Shown here piece after piece: positions 31,178 through 38,520 of a stretch of 39,093 nt of DNA. Position 1 is the stretch's first letter; the number at the start of each line of letters is the position of its first letter. The notes beneath the pieces were generated by a model, which saw nothing but the letters and a program-made list of their open reading frames with translations, made no database searches and was not told the origin of the DNA. The translations under genes and the position numbers were made by a program. Source of the stretch: a virus. Where the stretch lies: positions 1 to 39,093 of the IMG/VR virus record IMGVR_UViG_3300025122_000053; one strand, given 5' to 3'.

Positions 31178-32512
31178 CTAATCAAAGTTATAAGCTTTCT
31201 TATCCTTAAACTTGACCGTAGCTTTATCGAACTCTAACCATACCCACCCACAAGGGCCGTTGCGTTGCTTAGCAACATCAATTAATACTTCAGGTGATTC
31301 ATCGCTCACAAACTCATCAGCATTACTACTCACTTTCCTCTTACTCATCAAAATAACTACATCTGCATCTTGCTCTATAGAACCACTCTCTCTTAAATCT
31401 GATAATCTAGGCTTCTCATCACTCCTAGCTTCAACACCTCTATTCAACTGACTTAAAGCTATTACGGGGATGCTTAAATCTTTGGCAATGGCCTTCAACT
31501 CTCTACTAAACTCAGCTACTTCTAAATCTCTTCGCTCAACTTTCTTGCCTTGGTACCTAAGCAACTGCATGTAATCCACTATCAAAACTTTAATATCATG
31601 CTCACGCTTAGCCTTCTTTGCTATATGCCTAAGATTCATCTGCGTTAGATTGCACTGATCATTGATGTGGAGTGGGGCATCTTTCAATTCATTACCTGAA
31701 TGGACAATAGACTGCCACTCATCTGCTTCCATAAAGCCACTCTTCATCTTCTCATAAGCAACACCAGACCTAGCAGAGATCACACGATTACCCAATTGCT
31801 CCTCACTCATCTCTAGAGAGAAAAAGAGGACGGGTTTTTTTTCATTCATTGAGATATGCTCAGCAATATTTAGGGCTAGCGTGGTCTTTCCCACACTAGG
31901 TCTGGCAGCTATTATTATGAGATCACCAGGTTGAAAACCTGATGTCAGGTTGTCTAACTCTTCATAGCCTGTTTTCAAACCTGAAACCTCACCTTTGTGT
32001 AAATGAACTAATTCTAAAGAGGCTAAGTTGCGATCCATCAGATCGCTAAAAGAGGAAAGGCGGAATCCATTCGTTGATGTATCAGCTATACTGAGAATGT
32101 CTCTCTCAGCCTCACTCACTACACCATCAACGTCTACGGATGGGGTAAAACACTTAGCCTCTAAAGTTCTACTCTGTTCAATAACTCTTCTTAAAATATA
32201 TTTCTCTTTAATAATGTTGCTATGCTCTCTCCAATTATCTGAAGTCATAACAGCATTAGTCATACAAGTTAGTTCATACTTACTAATGTCTCTCTCTTTC
32301 GTTACTTCTTCTGATAAATAAATAAGATCTATTTTCTTTCCTTGGCTATAAAGATAGGTAAGGGATCTAAAAATAACTCTGTTGTTGTCTAAGTAGAAAT
32401 ACTCTTCTCTGACAACCTCGGCTACTTCATCTATAATTTCGTTGTAGTTAATCATCGCACCTAACAATGCGACCTCCGCTTCAATGTTCTGTGGTAACAT
32501 CTTCTCTTGCAT
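31178..32512 (-). CDS. dnaB: Replicative DNA helicase (DnaB type)
   Basis: This 444-residue protein has the DnaB N-terminal helical domain (EAEVALLGAMINYNEII, residues about 10-26) and RecA-type motor: Walker A AARPSVGKTT (about 208-217), FFSLEMSEEQLGNR, Walker B VLIVDYMQLL, and the arginine-finger region QLNRGVEARSDEKPRLSDLR, with SGSIEQDADVV. It unwinds DNA at the fork. ATG at 32510-32512 is chosen since AAGGA lies six bases upstream; a longer frame adds nine residues. A phage with its own helicase but no primase or polymerase depends on host enzymes for synthesis. Confidence 0.95.
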   Translation of the reverse strand: MQEKMLPQNIEAEVALLGAMINYNEIIDEVAEVVREEYFYLDNNRVIFRSLTYLYSQGKKIDLIYLSEEVTKERDISKYELTCMTNAVMTSDNWREHSNIIKEKYILRRVIEQSRTLEAKCFTPSVDVDGVVSEAERDILSIADTSTNGFRLSSFSDLMDRNLASLELVHLHKGEVSGLKTGYEELDNLTSGFQPGDLIIIAARPSVGKTTLALNIAEHISMNEKKPVLFFSLEMSEEQLGNRVISARSGVAYEKMKSGFMEADEWQSIVHSGNELKDAPLHINDQCNLTQMNLRHIAKKAKREHDIKVLIVDYMQLLRYQGKKVERRDLEVAEFSRELKAIAKDLSIPVIALSQLNRGVEARSDEKPRLSDLRESGSIEQDADVVILMSKRKVSSNADEFVSDESPEVLIDVAKQRNGPCGWVWLEFDKATVKFKDKKAYNFD

Positions 32513-32563
32513 AACCCGTCCTTGGTATTTAGTCGTCAATCCATGGAGCAGGGTAGTTATCCC

Positions 32564-32932
32564 CTAAATCTTCTCCTGGATCCTTTGGACCATTTCTAAA
32601 AAGGTAGTAAATCTCAAACATGCGTATGAGTCTCTTTTGTTCTTTTTAAAAATCAATAAGGGTTCTTTATACTCGTGGCAATCTCTCTCAACTTGATCTA
32701 ACCATTGCTCTATACGTATTTGTTCACAATGCTTGCACTCAATACAAAAGGCGTGTATATACTCAGGTGGCTTGTAACCTTGAAGCACGTCAGCATCGTA
32801 TAAATCACCCTTAATCTCCAAGCCACCACTAAGAGGAACCCTTCTAAACGTAGTACCTAGAACATAATTAATCATTCCAGCTACTACACGCTCAAAACGA
32901 TTGCCTTTACTTCTTGAGTTTATCTTTCCCAC
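32564..32932 (-). CDS. PD-(D/E)XK nuclease, Holliday-junction-resolvase-like
   Basis: This 122-residue protein has the small-nuclease order: SKGNRFERVVAGM with E14, GDLYDADV with acids at 43-48, and IECKH (E65-x-K67). Basic surrounding residues fit DNA binding. It starts at a GTG with AGAGG upstream. Resolving branched replication or recombination intermediates before packaging is the expected task. Confidence 0.7.
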   Translation of the reverse strand: MGKINSRSKGNRFERVVAGMINYVLGTTFRRVPLSGGLEIKGDLYDADVLQGYKPPEYIHAFCIECKHCEQIRIEQWLDQVERDCHEYKEPLLIFKKNKRDSYACLRFTTFLEMVQRIQEKI

Positions 32933-32970
32933 TTGTAATAACCTCTTGTATCTGTTGATTTGAAATTAGA

Positions 32971-33165
32971 TTAATAATCGCAATTCTCATCTGTTTCTCT
33001 TCCTTTGGGGTCATTCTTGTCCTCCAGCGTTAGTTTTATGTGAAATGTTGTAGTGTCGTAATTATCGTTGTAAACTTTTGAGCCTGTGATCTTAACTTCT
33101 GTGTTCTTTAAATATTTTTCTAACAACCTTTCTACTAAGGTAAGAATAACTACTTCTTTATTCAT
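32971..33165 (-). CDS. Small hypothetical protein (64 aa)
   Basis: Helix followed by a strand-rich part (TTTFHIKLTLEDKNDPKG). AGGAGGTGTT precedes the ATG. Overlaps the homing endonuclease gene's end by 4 bases. No recognised family. Confidence 0.55.
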   Translation of the reverse strand: MNKEVVILTLVERLLEKYLKNTEVKITGSKVYNDNYDTTTFHIKLTLEDKNDPKGRETDENCDY

Positions 33166-33623
33166 AACACCTCCTTGTACTGCTTATATTCTGTAATTTC
33201 TTTTCGACATAAAAACATATTTTCAATAAACTTTTCTCTCGATTGATTAGGATCTCTCTTGTTGTAATTAAGCCAAAGGTTTATATGTTTTATAAAAGCT
33301 TTAGCTTGTTTTCTTTTAAGAACAAAATATGCAGACTCTAAGAAAGGCAAAAACTTCTTTAAATGCTTTTTGGATGAAATTCTATAAACATAACAGGGGT
33401 TTCCATTAGGGGAAGTGGAATAGCTAGTATAAGAGATATACCCACCAAAGATATCCTTAAACTCATAAAGAACATCAGCGCAATCAACCCTCTGAGTTAT
33501 ACTAAATACAGGGGTAGGGTAATAACCTGGAATATTTGAAGTAAAACACCCCTCACCATCAATAAAGCCAGCGTAGTAACCCAACTTATAACTATCAATA
33601 CAAGGAACTTTATATTCGCTCAT
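33162..33623 (-). CDS. LAGLIDADG homing endonuclease
   Basis: This 153-residue protein has the LAGLIDADG-type motif LGYYAGFIDGEGCF (14-27), where the acidic residue is catalytic, and the following GYYPTPVFSITQR and FLPFLESAYFVLKRKQAKAF segments of the DNA-binding fold. One motif implies a homodimer. Such enzymes cut alleles without the gene and spread by repair. The gene is free-standing, not in an intron. Its first eight codons resemble those of the upstream DUF5659-like gene. AGGAGA precedes the ATG. Confidence 0.8.
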   Translation of the reverse strand: MSEYKVPCIDSYKLGYYAGFIDGEGCFTSNIPGYYPTPVFSITQRVDCADVLYEFKDIFGGYISYTSYSTSPNGNPCYVYRISSKKHLKKFLPFLESAYFVLKRKQAKAFIKHINLWLNYNKRDPNQSREKFIENMFLCRKEITEYKQYKEVL

Positions 33624-33631
33624 ATCTTCTC

Positions 33632-33904
33632 CTATTGGAAATCTATTGCTTTTTTTAAGGATTTTATCTTTTGTAAAAAAGTAATAGGACTTGTGTTAGG
33701 TAAGTCATTAGCAAAATCAACAATTAATTTTGACAATTGATCTGTATTTTTAAAGATAAACACCGCTCTCCGCCCATCTTTTAGAATATTTTTAATAACC
33801 TCTCCATTTATTGATAAATAGGCAGATAACCAAAGATCACTTGTTTGAAACTCATCCTTCATTGTGTAAACTGTATTTTTTGATGGAACATTATATTCAC
33901 TCAT
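33632..33904 (-). CDS. DUF5659-like protein
   Basis: This 90-residue protein has a YTMKDEFQTSDLWLSAYLS opening, a GRRAVFIFKNTDQLSKLI centre and a C-terminal LQKIKSLKKAI helix, as in the DUF5659 family of phage proteins with unknown function. It overlaps the nuclease gene upstream (ATGA). Its first codons resemble those of the homing endonuclease gene downstream. Confidence 0.6.
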   Translation of the reverse strand: MSEYNVPSKNTVYTMKDEFQTSDLWLSAYLSINGEVIKNILKDGRRAVFIFKNTDQLSKLIVDFANDLPNTSPITFLQKIKSLKKAIDFQ

Positions 33905-34614
33905 AGCTTTTTATATTCCTTTTCTAGTTGATAAAGACTACGGCCATGGCGAAACATCTTTAATCCAATCTCTCTCTTTTCTTTACATATGGAATGGATA
34001 ACTAGGTTTTCTGTAGTTCTACTGACTTGAATGATGATTACATTCTCGATAGGCTCATCTTCAACTTCATTCCAGTACTGTTCGTAAGCTGCAATCTGAG
34101 CAATATGAGCTTCATGCACTGAGGAGGCCGATTTAATGTCGGCTAGGGTTAGCTGACCATCAATGCGAACAACTAGATCTAAGGTGCCTCCACATTGAAA
34201 TTTCTCACTCACTATCACACGCTCACTCTCAATGTAGGTAGGATTTAAACGCTTCTCCCACTTCTTAAATGCCTTTAAACTTAGATCAGTATAATCCCAA
34301 TCCTCTTTGGATATGTTATACGGATCTAAAGTCCAATTCTCTATATGACATTGTATCTTTAAGTGACAAAGAGTACCAAGGTAGGCTAGGTATTTAAGTA
34401 CTTCGGCTGGATCATTACCTTCTTTATACTGCTTTACGGTCCATCCGGTTATAGCACCCTTGCCATAACCTAGTTTGTCGAGAACAGTGGTGGTCCCTGG
34501 AACTAACTTGCCACTTTTGAGTTTGTACTTTATGTGGGACTTTCGGGGTTGATGCTTAACTATCTTCTTTTCTGAGATATTACTCTCTTGAATCGAAAAT
34601 TCTTCTTTGTTCAT
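33901..34614 (-). CDS. RecB/Cas4-like PD-(D/E)XK exonuclease
   Basis: This 237-residue protein shows GTTTVLDKL, LGTLCHLKIQCHI (His84), GGTLDLVV (D146), LADIKSA (D159, K161) and QIAAYEQY (Q173, Y177), the order seen in RecB-family and Cas4-type nucleases. It probably processes DNA ends in recombination. It overlaps a small upstream gene by 35 bases. No Cys cluster for iron-sulfur is present, so it is not a full Cas4. Confidence 0.75.
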   Translation of the reverse strand: MNKEEFSIQESNISEKKIVKHQPRKSHIKYKLKSGKLVPGTTTVLDKLGYGKGAITGWTVKQYKEGNDPAEVLKYLAYLGTLCHLKIQCHIENWTLDPYNISKEDWDYTDLSLKAFKKWEKRLNPTYIESERVIVSEKFQCGGTLDLVVRIDGQLTLADIKSASSVHEAHIAQIAAYEQYWNEVEDEPIENVIIIQVSRTTENLVIHSICKEKREIGLKMFRHGRSLYQLEKEYKKL

Positions 34615-34819
34615 CGGTGAGTTCTCCTTTTAGAATAAATATATTCTTAGTACTCTCCTCATCGTATTCATCATTTACTGCATTAAGTACTGCCTCCTTA
34701 TCTTCACATTCATCTGGGATATCTGTAAATGAAGTGGGGATTCTCTTGTCTTGCTTTGCTTTTTCTAGGTCTACCTTCCATGGTAGATATCTTTGTACAA
34801 TTACTATTGCCTTGCTCAC
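34580..34819 (-). CDS. Small hypothetical protein (79 aa)
   Basis: Strand-rich start (AIVIVQRYLPWKVDLEKAKQ) and acidic C-terminal half (DEYDEESTKNIFILKGELTD). It begins at a GTG after AGGAG. Between the SSB-like and nuclease genes; may assist recombination. Unassigned. Confidence 0.55.
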   Translation of the reverse strand: MSKAIVIVQRYLPWKVDLEKAKQDKRIPTSFTDIPDECEDKEAVLNAVNDEYDEESTKNIFILKGELTDEQRRIFDSRE

Positions 34820-34863
34820 TCACTTCTCCTGGCTCCATCCTCTTCAATAGGTGATAGGTTAAT

Positions 34864-35112
34864 TTAGAATGCAAAGTCGTCATCCTTCTTTGCTGGGGCT
34901 GATGCTACTGGGGCACCTTCTTCTCCCTCAATGGCTACTAGAGCGAACTCAAAGCCTTTAGGAGCTACTAAATGGAAGTTAGGCTGTTTACCTTGCTGCT
35001 TCTCGTTTCTCCAAACATTGATGAACTGATCACCAATCTTTCCACCTAACACAGTATTTCCTTTGACATCCTTCTTCCACAGACCTACTCGGTTATTTGT
35101 ATACTTAGGCAT
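34864..35112 (-). CDS. SSB-like single-strand DNA-binding protein candidate
   Basis: This 82-residue protein has a beta-rich body (NNRVGLWKKDVKGNTVLGGK; FINVWRNEKQQGKQPNFHL) and an acidic tail ending DDDFAF, similar to the DDDIPF tail by which SSB recruits partners. Length is shorter than a full OB-fold SSB. GGAGAG precedes the ATG. Coating ssDNA beside recombination nucleases is plausible but unproven. Confidence 0.55.
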   Translation of the reverse strand: MPKYTNNRVGLWKKDVKGNTVLGGKIGDQFINVWRNEKQQGKQPNFHLVAPKGFEFALVAIEGEEGAPVASAPAKKDDDFAF

Positions 35113-35332
35113 TTGTACTCTCCTTTTTTTCTTTTAGTTTTCCATCAATTTGATGGCCCATATGAACTAAGAAATTAGTTAAATCCACCAATTCCTCTTC
35201 GTGTAATACTATCTGGGAAACAAATTCTGACTTATCCTTCCTTAAAAACATAATTGACGCCTTATGGTCGTCTCTATAAGAAATAAGTGCTTCCAAACCA
35301 TATTCCCCTAGCTCTCTCCCTATAATTGTCAT
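35105..35332 (-). CDS. Small hypothetical protein (75 aa)
   Basis: Mixed strand and helix (KASIMFLRKDKSEFVSQIVL; LVDLTNFLVHMGHQIDGKL). GGAGGGACGG lies before the ATG, which overlaps the preceding stop. No recognised family. Confidence 0.55.
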   Translation of the reverse strand: MTIIGRELGEYGLEALISYRDDHKASIMFLRKDKSEFVSQIVLHEEELVDLTNFLVHMGHQIDGKLKEKKESTNA

Positions 35333-35502
35333 CCGTCCCTCCTTGCTTCGTTTAGGTTAAAATCAGCTAACGGATCACCAAATCTTTCTTCTTCTAACTT
35401 TTTAGCCCTAGCACTCAAACTTTCAAAGAGCTTAAACATTGAATCCTGTATCTCTTTTATCTTTTTTAGTTCAGCATTTATTAACTCTTTCTTTTCATCC
35501 AT
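35329..35502 (-). CDS. Small coiled-coil protein (57 aa)
   Basis: Charged helical peptide (ELINAELKKIKEIQDSMFKL) with coiled-coil spacing. Its ATG overlaps the stop of the initiator gene (TAATG), and its stop overlaps the next ATG. May be a helper of the initiator or a helicase loader; nothing recognised. Confidence 0.55.
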   Translation of the reverse strand: MDEKKELINAELKKIKEIQDSMFKLFESLSARAKKLEEERFGDPLADFNLNEARRDG

Positions 35503-36239
35503 TAATCTTTTCTCCTTGTCATTTGTTGCAGTTGTTTTAAACGATCCTGGCGTTCCTTCTCTTTAAGATTGTCGTTCTGTCCTTCTAATTCTTCTTTACG
35601 CAAATTCAACCAAGTCTCAAACCTTTGATCCCAATAAATAACTCCTTTACGCTTATCTCTTGGAACAGACTTGACCTTACGGGTGTATATCTCTAAGGCA
35701 TTGTCTAAATCGATTGTCGGAAACTTTTTAGTGAAGTCTTCTCTGATTATGTCTAAATTTATGAACGTTTGTGTCTTCCAGTCGTACTTAAACCTTAACT
35801 CTGTGAAATATGTGTTTCTTTTTAGTTTCTTTTCGAGTACCTCTGAGTATCTTGGGGAAAGGGGACTCGCGGAATCAGGGGATAGGGGGTTGTTGGAGCT
35901 TCTTAAAGCATTGGTAATAGTTGATCTATCGAAATTATCGAGGATTTTATTTTTAATAAAATCAAAAGCTTGCTTTAAAGCTTCTAGACTTAAAGCTTCT
36001 ATAGAAGCTTTATACTTATTTAAACTACTTATAGTTGTGAAGCTTCTACTAGAGGCTTCTATATAAGCTTTATATATATCATTAATAGGCGGATTTTTTC
36101 TTTTTGGTTCTTTTTCTTTTGAATCGAACTGGTCGGAGTTGGGTTGGTTGTTTAGGAGGTCGGTTAGGGGGGCTGTGGACTCGTAGAAGAAGTTCTTTAG
36201 CTCTTCGCGAATGATTAGACGGATTTCGTACTGATCCAA
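35502..36239 (-). CDS. Replication initiator candidate carrying iterons
   Basis: This 245-residue protein is basic and helical at both ends. Residues about 55-95 are encoded by a cluster of near-identical AAGCTTCTA repeats, giving repeated KAYIEAS and KASIEALSLEALKQ peptides. Lambda O works the same way: origin iterons sit inside the initiator gene. The C-terminal half (RFKYDWKTQTFINLDIIRED, TRKVKSVPRDKRKGVIYWDQ) is charged and could recruit helicase. TTG start with GGGGGG upstream. No helix-turn-helix was clearly identified. Role inferred from the iterons and from the helicase in the same operon. Confidence 0.5.
   Translation of the reverse strand: MDQYEIRLIIREELKNFFYESTAPLTDLLNNQPNSDQFDSKEKEPKRKNPPINDIYKAYIEASSRSFTTISSLNKYKASIEALSLEALKQAFDFIKNKILDNFDRSTITNALRSSNNPLSPDSASPLSPRYSEVLEKKLKRNTYFTELRFKYDWKTQTFINLDIIREDFTKKFPTIDLDNALEIYTRKVKSVPRDKRKGVIYWDQRFETWLNLRKEELEGQNDNLKEKERQDRLKQLQQMTRRKD
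35964..36074. other. Candidate replication origin: iteron cluster
   Basis: About seven copies of AAGCTTCTA-like units occur in 111 bases: near 35964 (AAAGCTTGC), 35976-35986, 35991-36002, 36001-36012 (inverted), 36038-36048, 36051-36061 and 36062-36074 (inverted). The pair at 35991-36012 is a perfect 22-base palindrome. AT-rich DNA flanks the cluster on both sides (35941-35963 and 36063-36088). This matches the lambda-type origin layout of iterons plus AT-rich unwinding element. The window contains no other comparable repeat cluster. Confidence 0.6.
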
Positions 36240-36295
36240 GGTTCCCCCCGTTGGAATTTAACGATTAACTACTATTAACCAAACCAAAATACCTA

Positions 36296-36616
36296 TTAAC
36301 TCGCCTCCAATAAGAAGCGCAATTGCCTCCATTTATCTCCTCTAACTTGTCTGTATTCGGGTTTGATGTCGTAAAACTTAGATATATTAAAGTCAGGATC
36401 ATAGTTTTTAGCCTCTAAGATGAAGGCTAGAACTTGTTCACCTGATAGTTTCGCTCTAGAATCCTCACACATTAGGCAACCAAGGAATGAATCTGATGGT
36501 TCTGCACCTAGTTGGGGTATAAGAAGTTTGCGTACTGCTTTAATACGGTGTTCTTTTTTGTTGGTTAGAAATTCAGAGATCCAGTTAGAATACTTCTGTT
36601 TGTTAAATGCAATCAT
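36296..36616 (-). CDS. Hypothetical early protein (106 aa)
   Basis: Helical, with KYSNWISEFLTNKKEHRIKA and FILEAKNYDPDFNISKFYD. ATG at 36614-36616 is chosen because GGAGG lies five bases upstream; the same frame extends to a GTG at 36709 with no ribosome site. It is the first gene after the XRE-controlled promoter and directly upstream of the initiator, so it may regulate or assist initiation. Confidence 0.6.
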   Translation of the reverse strand: MIAFNKQKYSNWISEFLTNKKEHRIKAVRKLLIPQLGAEPSDSFLGCLMCEDSRAKLSGEQVLAFILEAKNYDPDFNISKFYDIKPEYRQVRGDKWRQLRFLLEAS

Positions 36617-36709
36617 TACTGCCTCCTGGTTTAATTGAGATACGGGCGAGTTAGCAATGATGTTGGTATTAACCGATTTGTCAGTAATCTGCGTCACATT
36701 AGGCTCCAC

Positions 36710-36889
36710 ACCTAACTACGCTTACGTCGCATAATATATATGGGGTAGAAAAGCGTAGTCTTTATTCGGTTAGTATTTACAACAGGCTTTACAACTTATT
36801 TCTTAAGAAGTTTATGATTTTGGTTAATGTTTGTCAATACTTTTTAAAAATATGTATCTTTTTTATTAGCAAACTAGTATTATGTGCTT
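36710..36889. promoter_or_regulatory. Divergent control region between XRE gene and early operon
   Basis: Leftward promoter: TTGACA (36832-36837, minus strand), 17 bases, TAAACT (36809-36814). The perfect palindrome TTCTTAAGAA (36800-36809) covers its start site. A pair ACTACGCTT/AAGCGTAGT (36715-36723 and 36751-36759) forms an inverted repeat flanking TA-rich DNA, and TTTACAAC is repeated at 36776-36783 and 36788-36795. Rightward, TATTAT (36878-36883) ends seven bases before the XRE ATG. The arrangement resembles a repressor switch region. Confidence 0.6.
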
Positions 36890-37168
36890 ATGAATTACGG
36901 AAATTACTTTGCAAAACTATGGAGTTCTAAGCGTCCAGACCTAACCATGACCAGCTTCGCAAGAGAGCTAGGCGTTACCCAACCGTTTGTAAAGCAGATT
37001 GAAATGAATATTAGGTCTCCTAGGAAAGAAATGCGCGACAAGATGATTAGGATACTAGGCTTGAAAGGCAAGGAGTGTGATGATTTTATATACAACTCTA
37101 TCCTATTTAGATTAGATGATAGTGATGAAGGGGATATGATTAGGCTTCAGAGGAAGGGTTATTTTTAA
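36890..37168 (+). CDS. XRE-family repressor
   Basis: This 92-residue protein has a Cro/CI-type helix-turn-helix: LTMTSFARELGVTQPFVKQI (about 18-37), followed by RSPRKEMRDKMIRIL. The ATG at 36890 lies seven bases after TATTAT with no ribosome site, so it is another leaderless candidate; a GTG two codons upstream is the alternative start. It is divergent from the leftward replication operon and its end overlaps the convergent sigma-like gene by 29 bases. Probable control of replication genes from palindromes in the intergenic region. Confidence 0.75.
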   Translation: MNYGNYFAKLWSSKRPDLTMTSFARELGVTQPFVKQIEMNIRSPRKEMRDKMIRILGLKGKECDDFIYNSILFRLDDSDEGDMIRLQRKGYF

Positions 37169-37751
37169 TATTAAGAAATTCTTGTAAGCGACCATATCTA
37201 TATGGGTGCCTTAACATCATTAAACCTTTAGCTTCTATTTGCCTCACTCTATCACTACTGATTTTGTAAATATTTGCTATATCCTTAAGAGTTTCACCCT
37301 CCATGCGCATCATTAGAATCTTGCTAGACCTTGGGTCTATAGTTTTTAATGCTCTATGCACTTCCTCTTTCATTTCATCATCCATAGCACTATCAACAGT
37401 TGAGTCTGGCGCTTCTATTTGTTTTATGTCTACACCTGACTCGATCATATCCGTGAATGAAGTCTCTATCACTGTCTTTGTTTCTTTCTTACCGTAGAGT
37501 TCAATAGGGAAGAGGTCTTCGGGGATTATCTTTACTGCTTTTGATATCTTAATACAAATATCTTTATATTCTTTTGAGTTCTTCTTTAAAGGATGAAAGG
37601 CTAGATTCAACAAACTACCCACGATACTACCGGTTAGTTTAATCCTTTTATGCTTCCTACAGAAATCAGCCACTGATTCGTAGTTGTCAAATATTGCATG
37701 CCATAAGATATTATTTCTAACTCTGGCTTCTATTCGTAGGTTTTTAGTCAT
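37140..37751 (-). CDS. Cro-like domain joined to sigma region 4
   Basis: This 203-residue protein has two parts. Residues about 18-85 resemble a Cro/XRE-type domain (NYESVADFCRKHKRIKLTGS, ending SKAVKIIPEDLFP, a common end of such domains). Residues about 128-192 match region 4 of primary sigma factors: LKTIDPRSSKILMMRMEGE, TLKDIANIYKISSDRVRQIE, AKGLMMLRHPYRYGRLQEFL; this binds the -35 box. No region 2 is present, so it cannot melt a -10 box by itself. It may redirect host polymerase or block -35 boxes. AAGGGGAAAG precedes the ATG. Sigma-4 match is strong; N-terminal assignment weaker. Confidence 0.8.
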   Translation of the reverse strand: MTKNLRIEARVRNNILWHAIFDNYESVADFCRKHKRIKLTGSIVGSLLNLAFHPLKKNSKEYKDICIKISKAVKIIPEDLFPIELYGKKETKTVIETSFTDMIESGVDIKQIEAPDSTVDSAMDDEMKEEVHRALKTIDPRSSKILMMRMEGETLKDIANIYKISSDRVRQIEAKGLMMLRHPYRYGRLQEFLNIKNNPSSEA

Positions 37752-37762
37752 TACTTTCCCCT

Positions 37763-37930
37763 TTAAATATTATCCCAGTAGTTTAGTTCATAACGTAATG
37801 CAAGTCTAGCGCAAGTTATCTCAGCCCAAGCGTCACTTCCTTTAACACTAAGCTCTCCTCTTTTGTGCATTCTCATTAGTTGACGTTCAACACTTTGAAG
37901 CTTTTGGAACATTCTGCGTAGTTCTTTCAT
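37763..37930 (-). CDS. Small basic helical protein (55 aa)
   Basis: Arg/Lys/Gln-rich helices (MKELRRMFQKLQSVERQLMR; SDAWAEITCARLALRYELN). GGAGGACGG lies before the ATG, the same leader seen before the next gene upstream. An early leftward gene of unknown role. Confidence 0.6.
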   Translation of the reverse strand: MKELRRMFQKLQSVERQLMRMHKRGELSVKGSDAWAEITCARLALRYELNYWDNI

Positions 37931-37952
37931 TGTCCGTCCTCCTTTTGTTTGG

Positions 37953-38393
37953 TTAGGCTATAGATTCAAGATATACATTTTTAATATCTTCGTTTCGGTA
38001 TAGGTTATCGTTTGCAACTTCTTCCTTAACCATGTCAAAAAACCTAGTCAGGTATTTAGAGAACTTTTTAGCTAGGTCTTGGGGGCTCTTTGACTTAATT
38101 ATTCTATAACTCACTTTTTTATGACTCATTGCATAATATTTGCTTTCAGGCTTACAACTTAAACGATGGTAATATCGCTCTAATTGTAGACCTTCGTCGT
38201 TTTCTCTTATAGTAAACACTCCATAACCACTGTCATTTTCTCTTATATTATTAGAACAGTCTCTTTGCTCTTTTATTAATCCTATTGAGATATGAACATC
38301 ATCGCCGAGACAGGCGCGTCTCGTCTCAAAGAAGCCATTGGGGGCTTGTTTTAAATACTCTTCTTTTAACAACTCAATTGCTTTCGTCTTCAT
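37953..38393 (-). CDS. First leftward early protein, hypothetical (146 aa)
   Basis: The protein has an N-terminal helix (KTKAIELLKEEYLKQAPNGF), a strand-rich middle (GYGVFTIRENDEGLQLERY) and a C-terminal helix (DLAKKFSKYLTRFFDMVKEE). ATG at 38391-38393 is preferred since AAGGA lies nine bases upstream; an upstream in-frame ATG at 38414 would sit within the operator palindrome. First gene behind the RHH-controlled leftward promoter, so it would be among the first made. No family recognised. Confidence 0.6.
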   Translation of the reverse strand: MKTKAIELLKEEYLKQAPNGFFETRRACLGDDVHISIGLIKEQRDCSNNIRENDSGYGVFTIRENDEGLQLERYYHRLSCKPESKYYAMSHKKVSYRIIKSKSPQDLAKKFSKYLTRFFDMVKEEVANDNLYRNEDIKNVYLESIA

Positions 38394-38408
38394 CTTCCAC
38401 CGTCCTTT

Positions 38409-38423
38409 CGTCATGTCATGACG
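38409..38423. promoter_or_regulatory. Third RHH-type operator, in early leader
   Basis: CGTCATG-T-CATGACG is a perfect 7-base inverted repeat with one central base, built from the same CATG(T/A)C words as the two operators by the RHH gene. It sits in the leader of the leftward operon, 16 bases before the start codon, so binding there could block elongation or act as auxiliary site. That it is bound by the same protein is inferred. Confidence 0.5.
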
Positions 38424-38479
38424 TTTGTTGGTTAAAAAATATATGTGTTTCTTTGTTTCTATTCGATTATGTTTTAAAG

Positions 38480-38507
38480 ATTATCATGTCTTGTCATGAC
38501 ATGTCAA
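38480..38507 (-). promoter_or_regulatory. Leftward early promoter and operator (right copy)
   Basis: Minus-strand TTGACA (38502-38507), 16 bases, GATAAT (38480-38485). CATGTC (38485-38490), the palindrome TGTCATGACA (38492-38501) and GACATG (38498-38503) fill the spacer. Transcription would start near 38473, about 80 bases before the first early gene. Half-site spacing differs from the left copy, which has an AA-centred pair. Confidence 0.65.
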
Positions 38508-38520
38508 ATAAAAAAAATAT

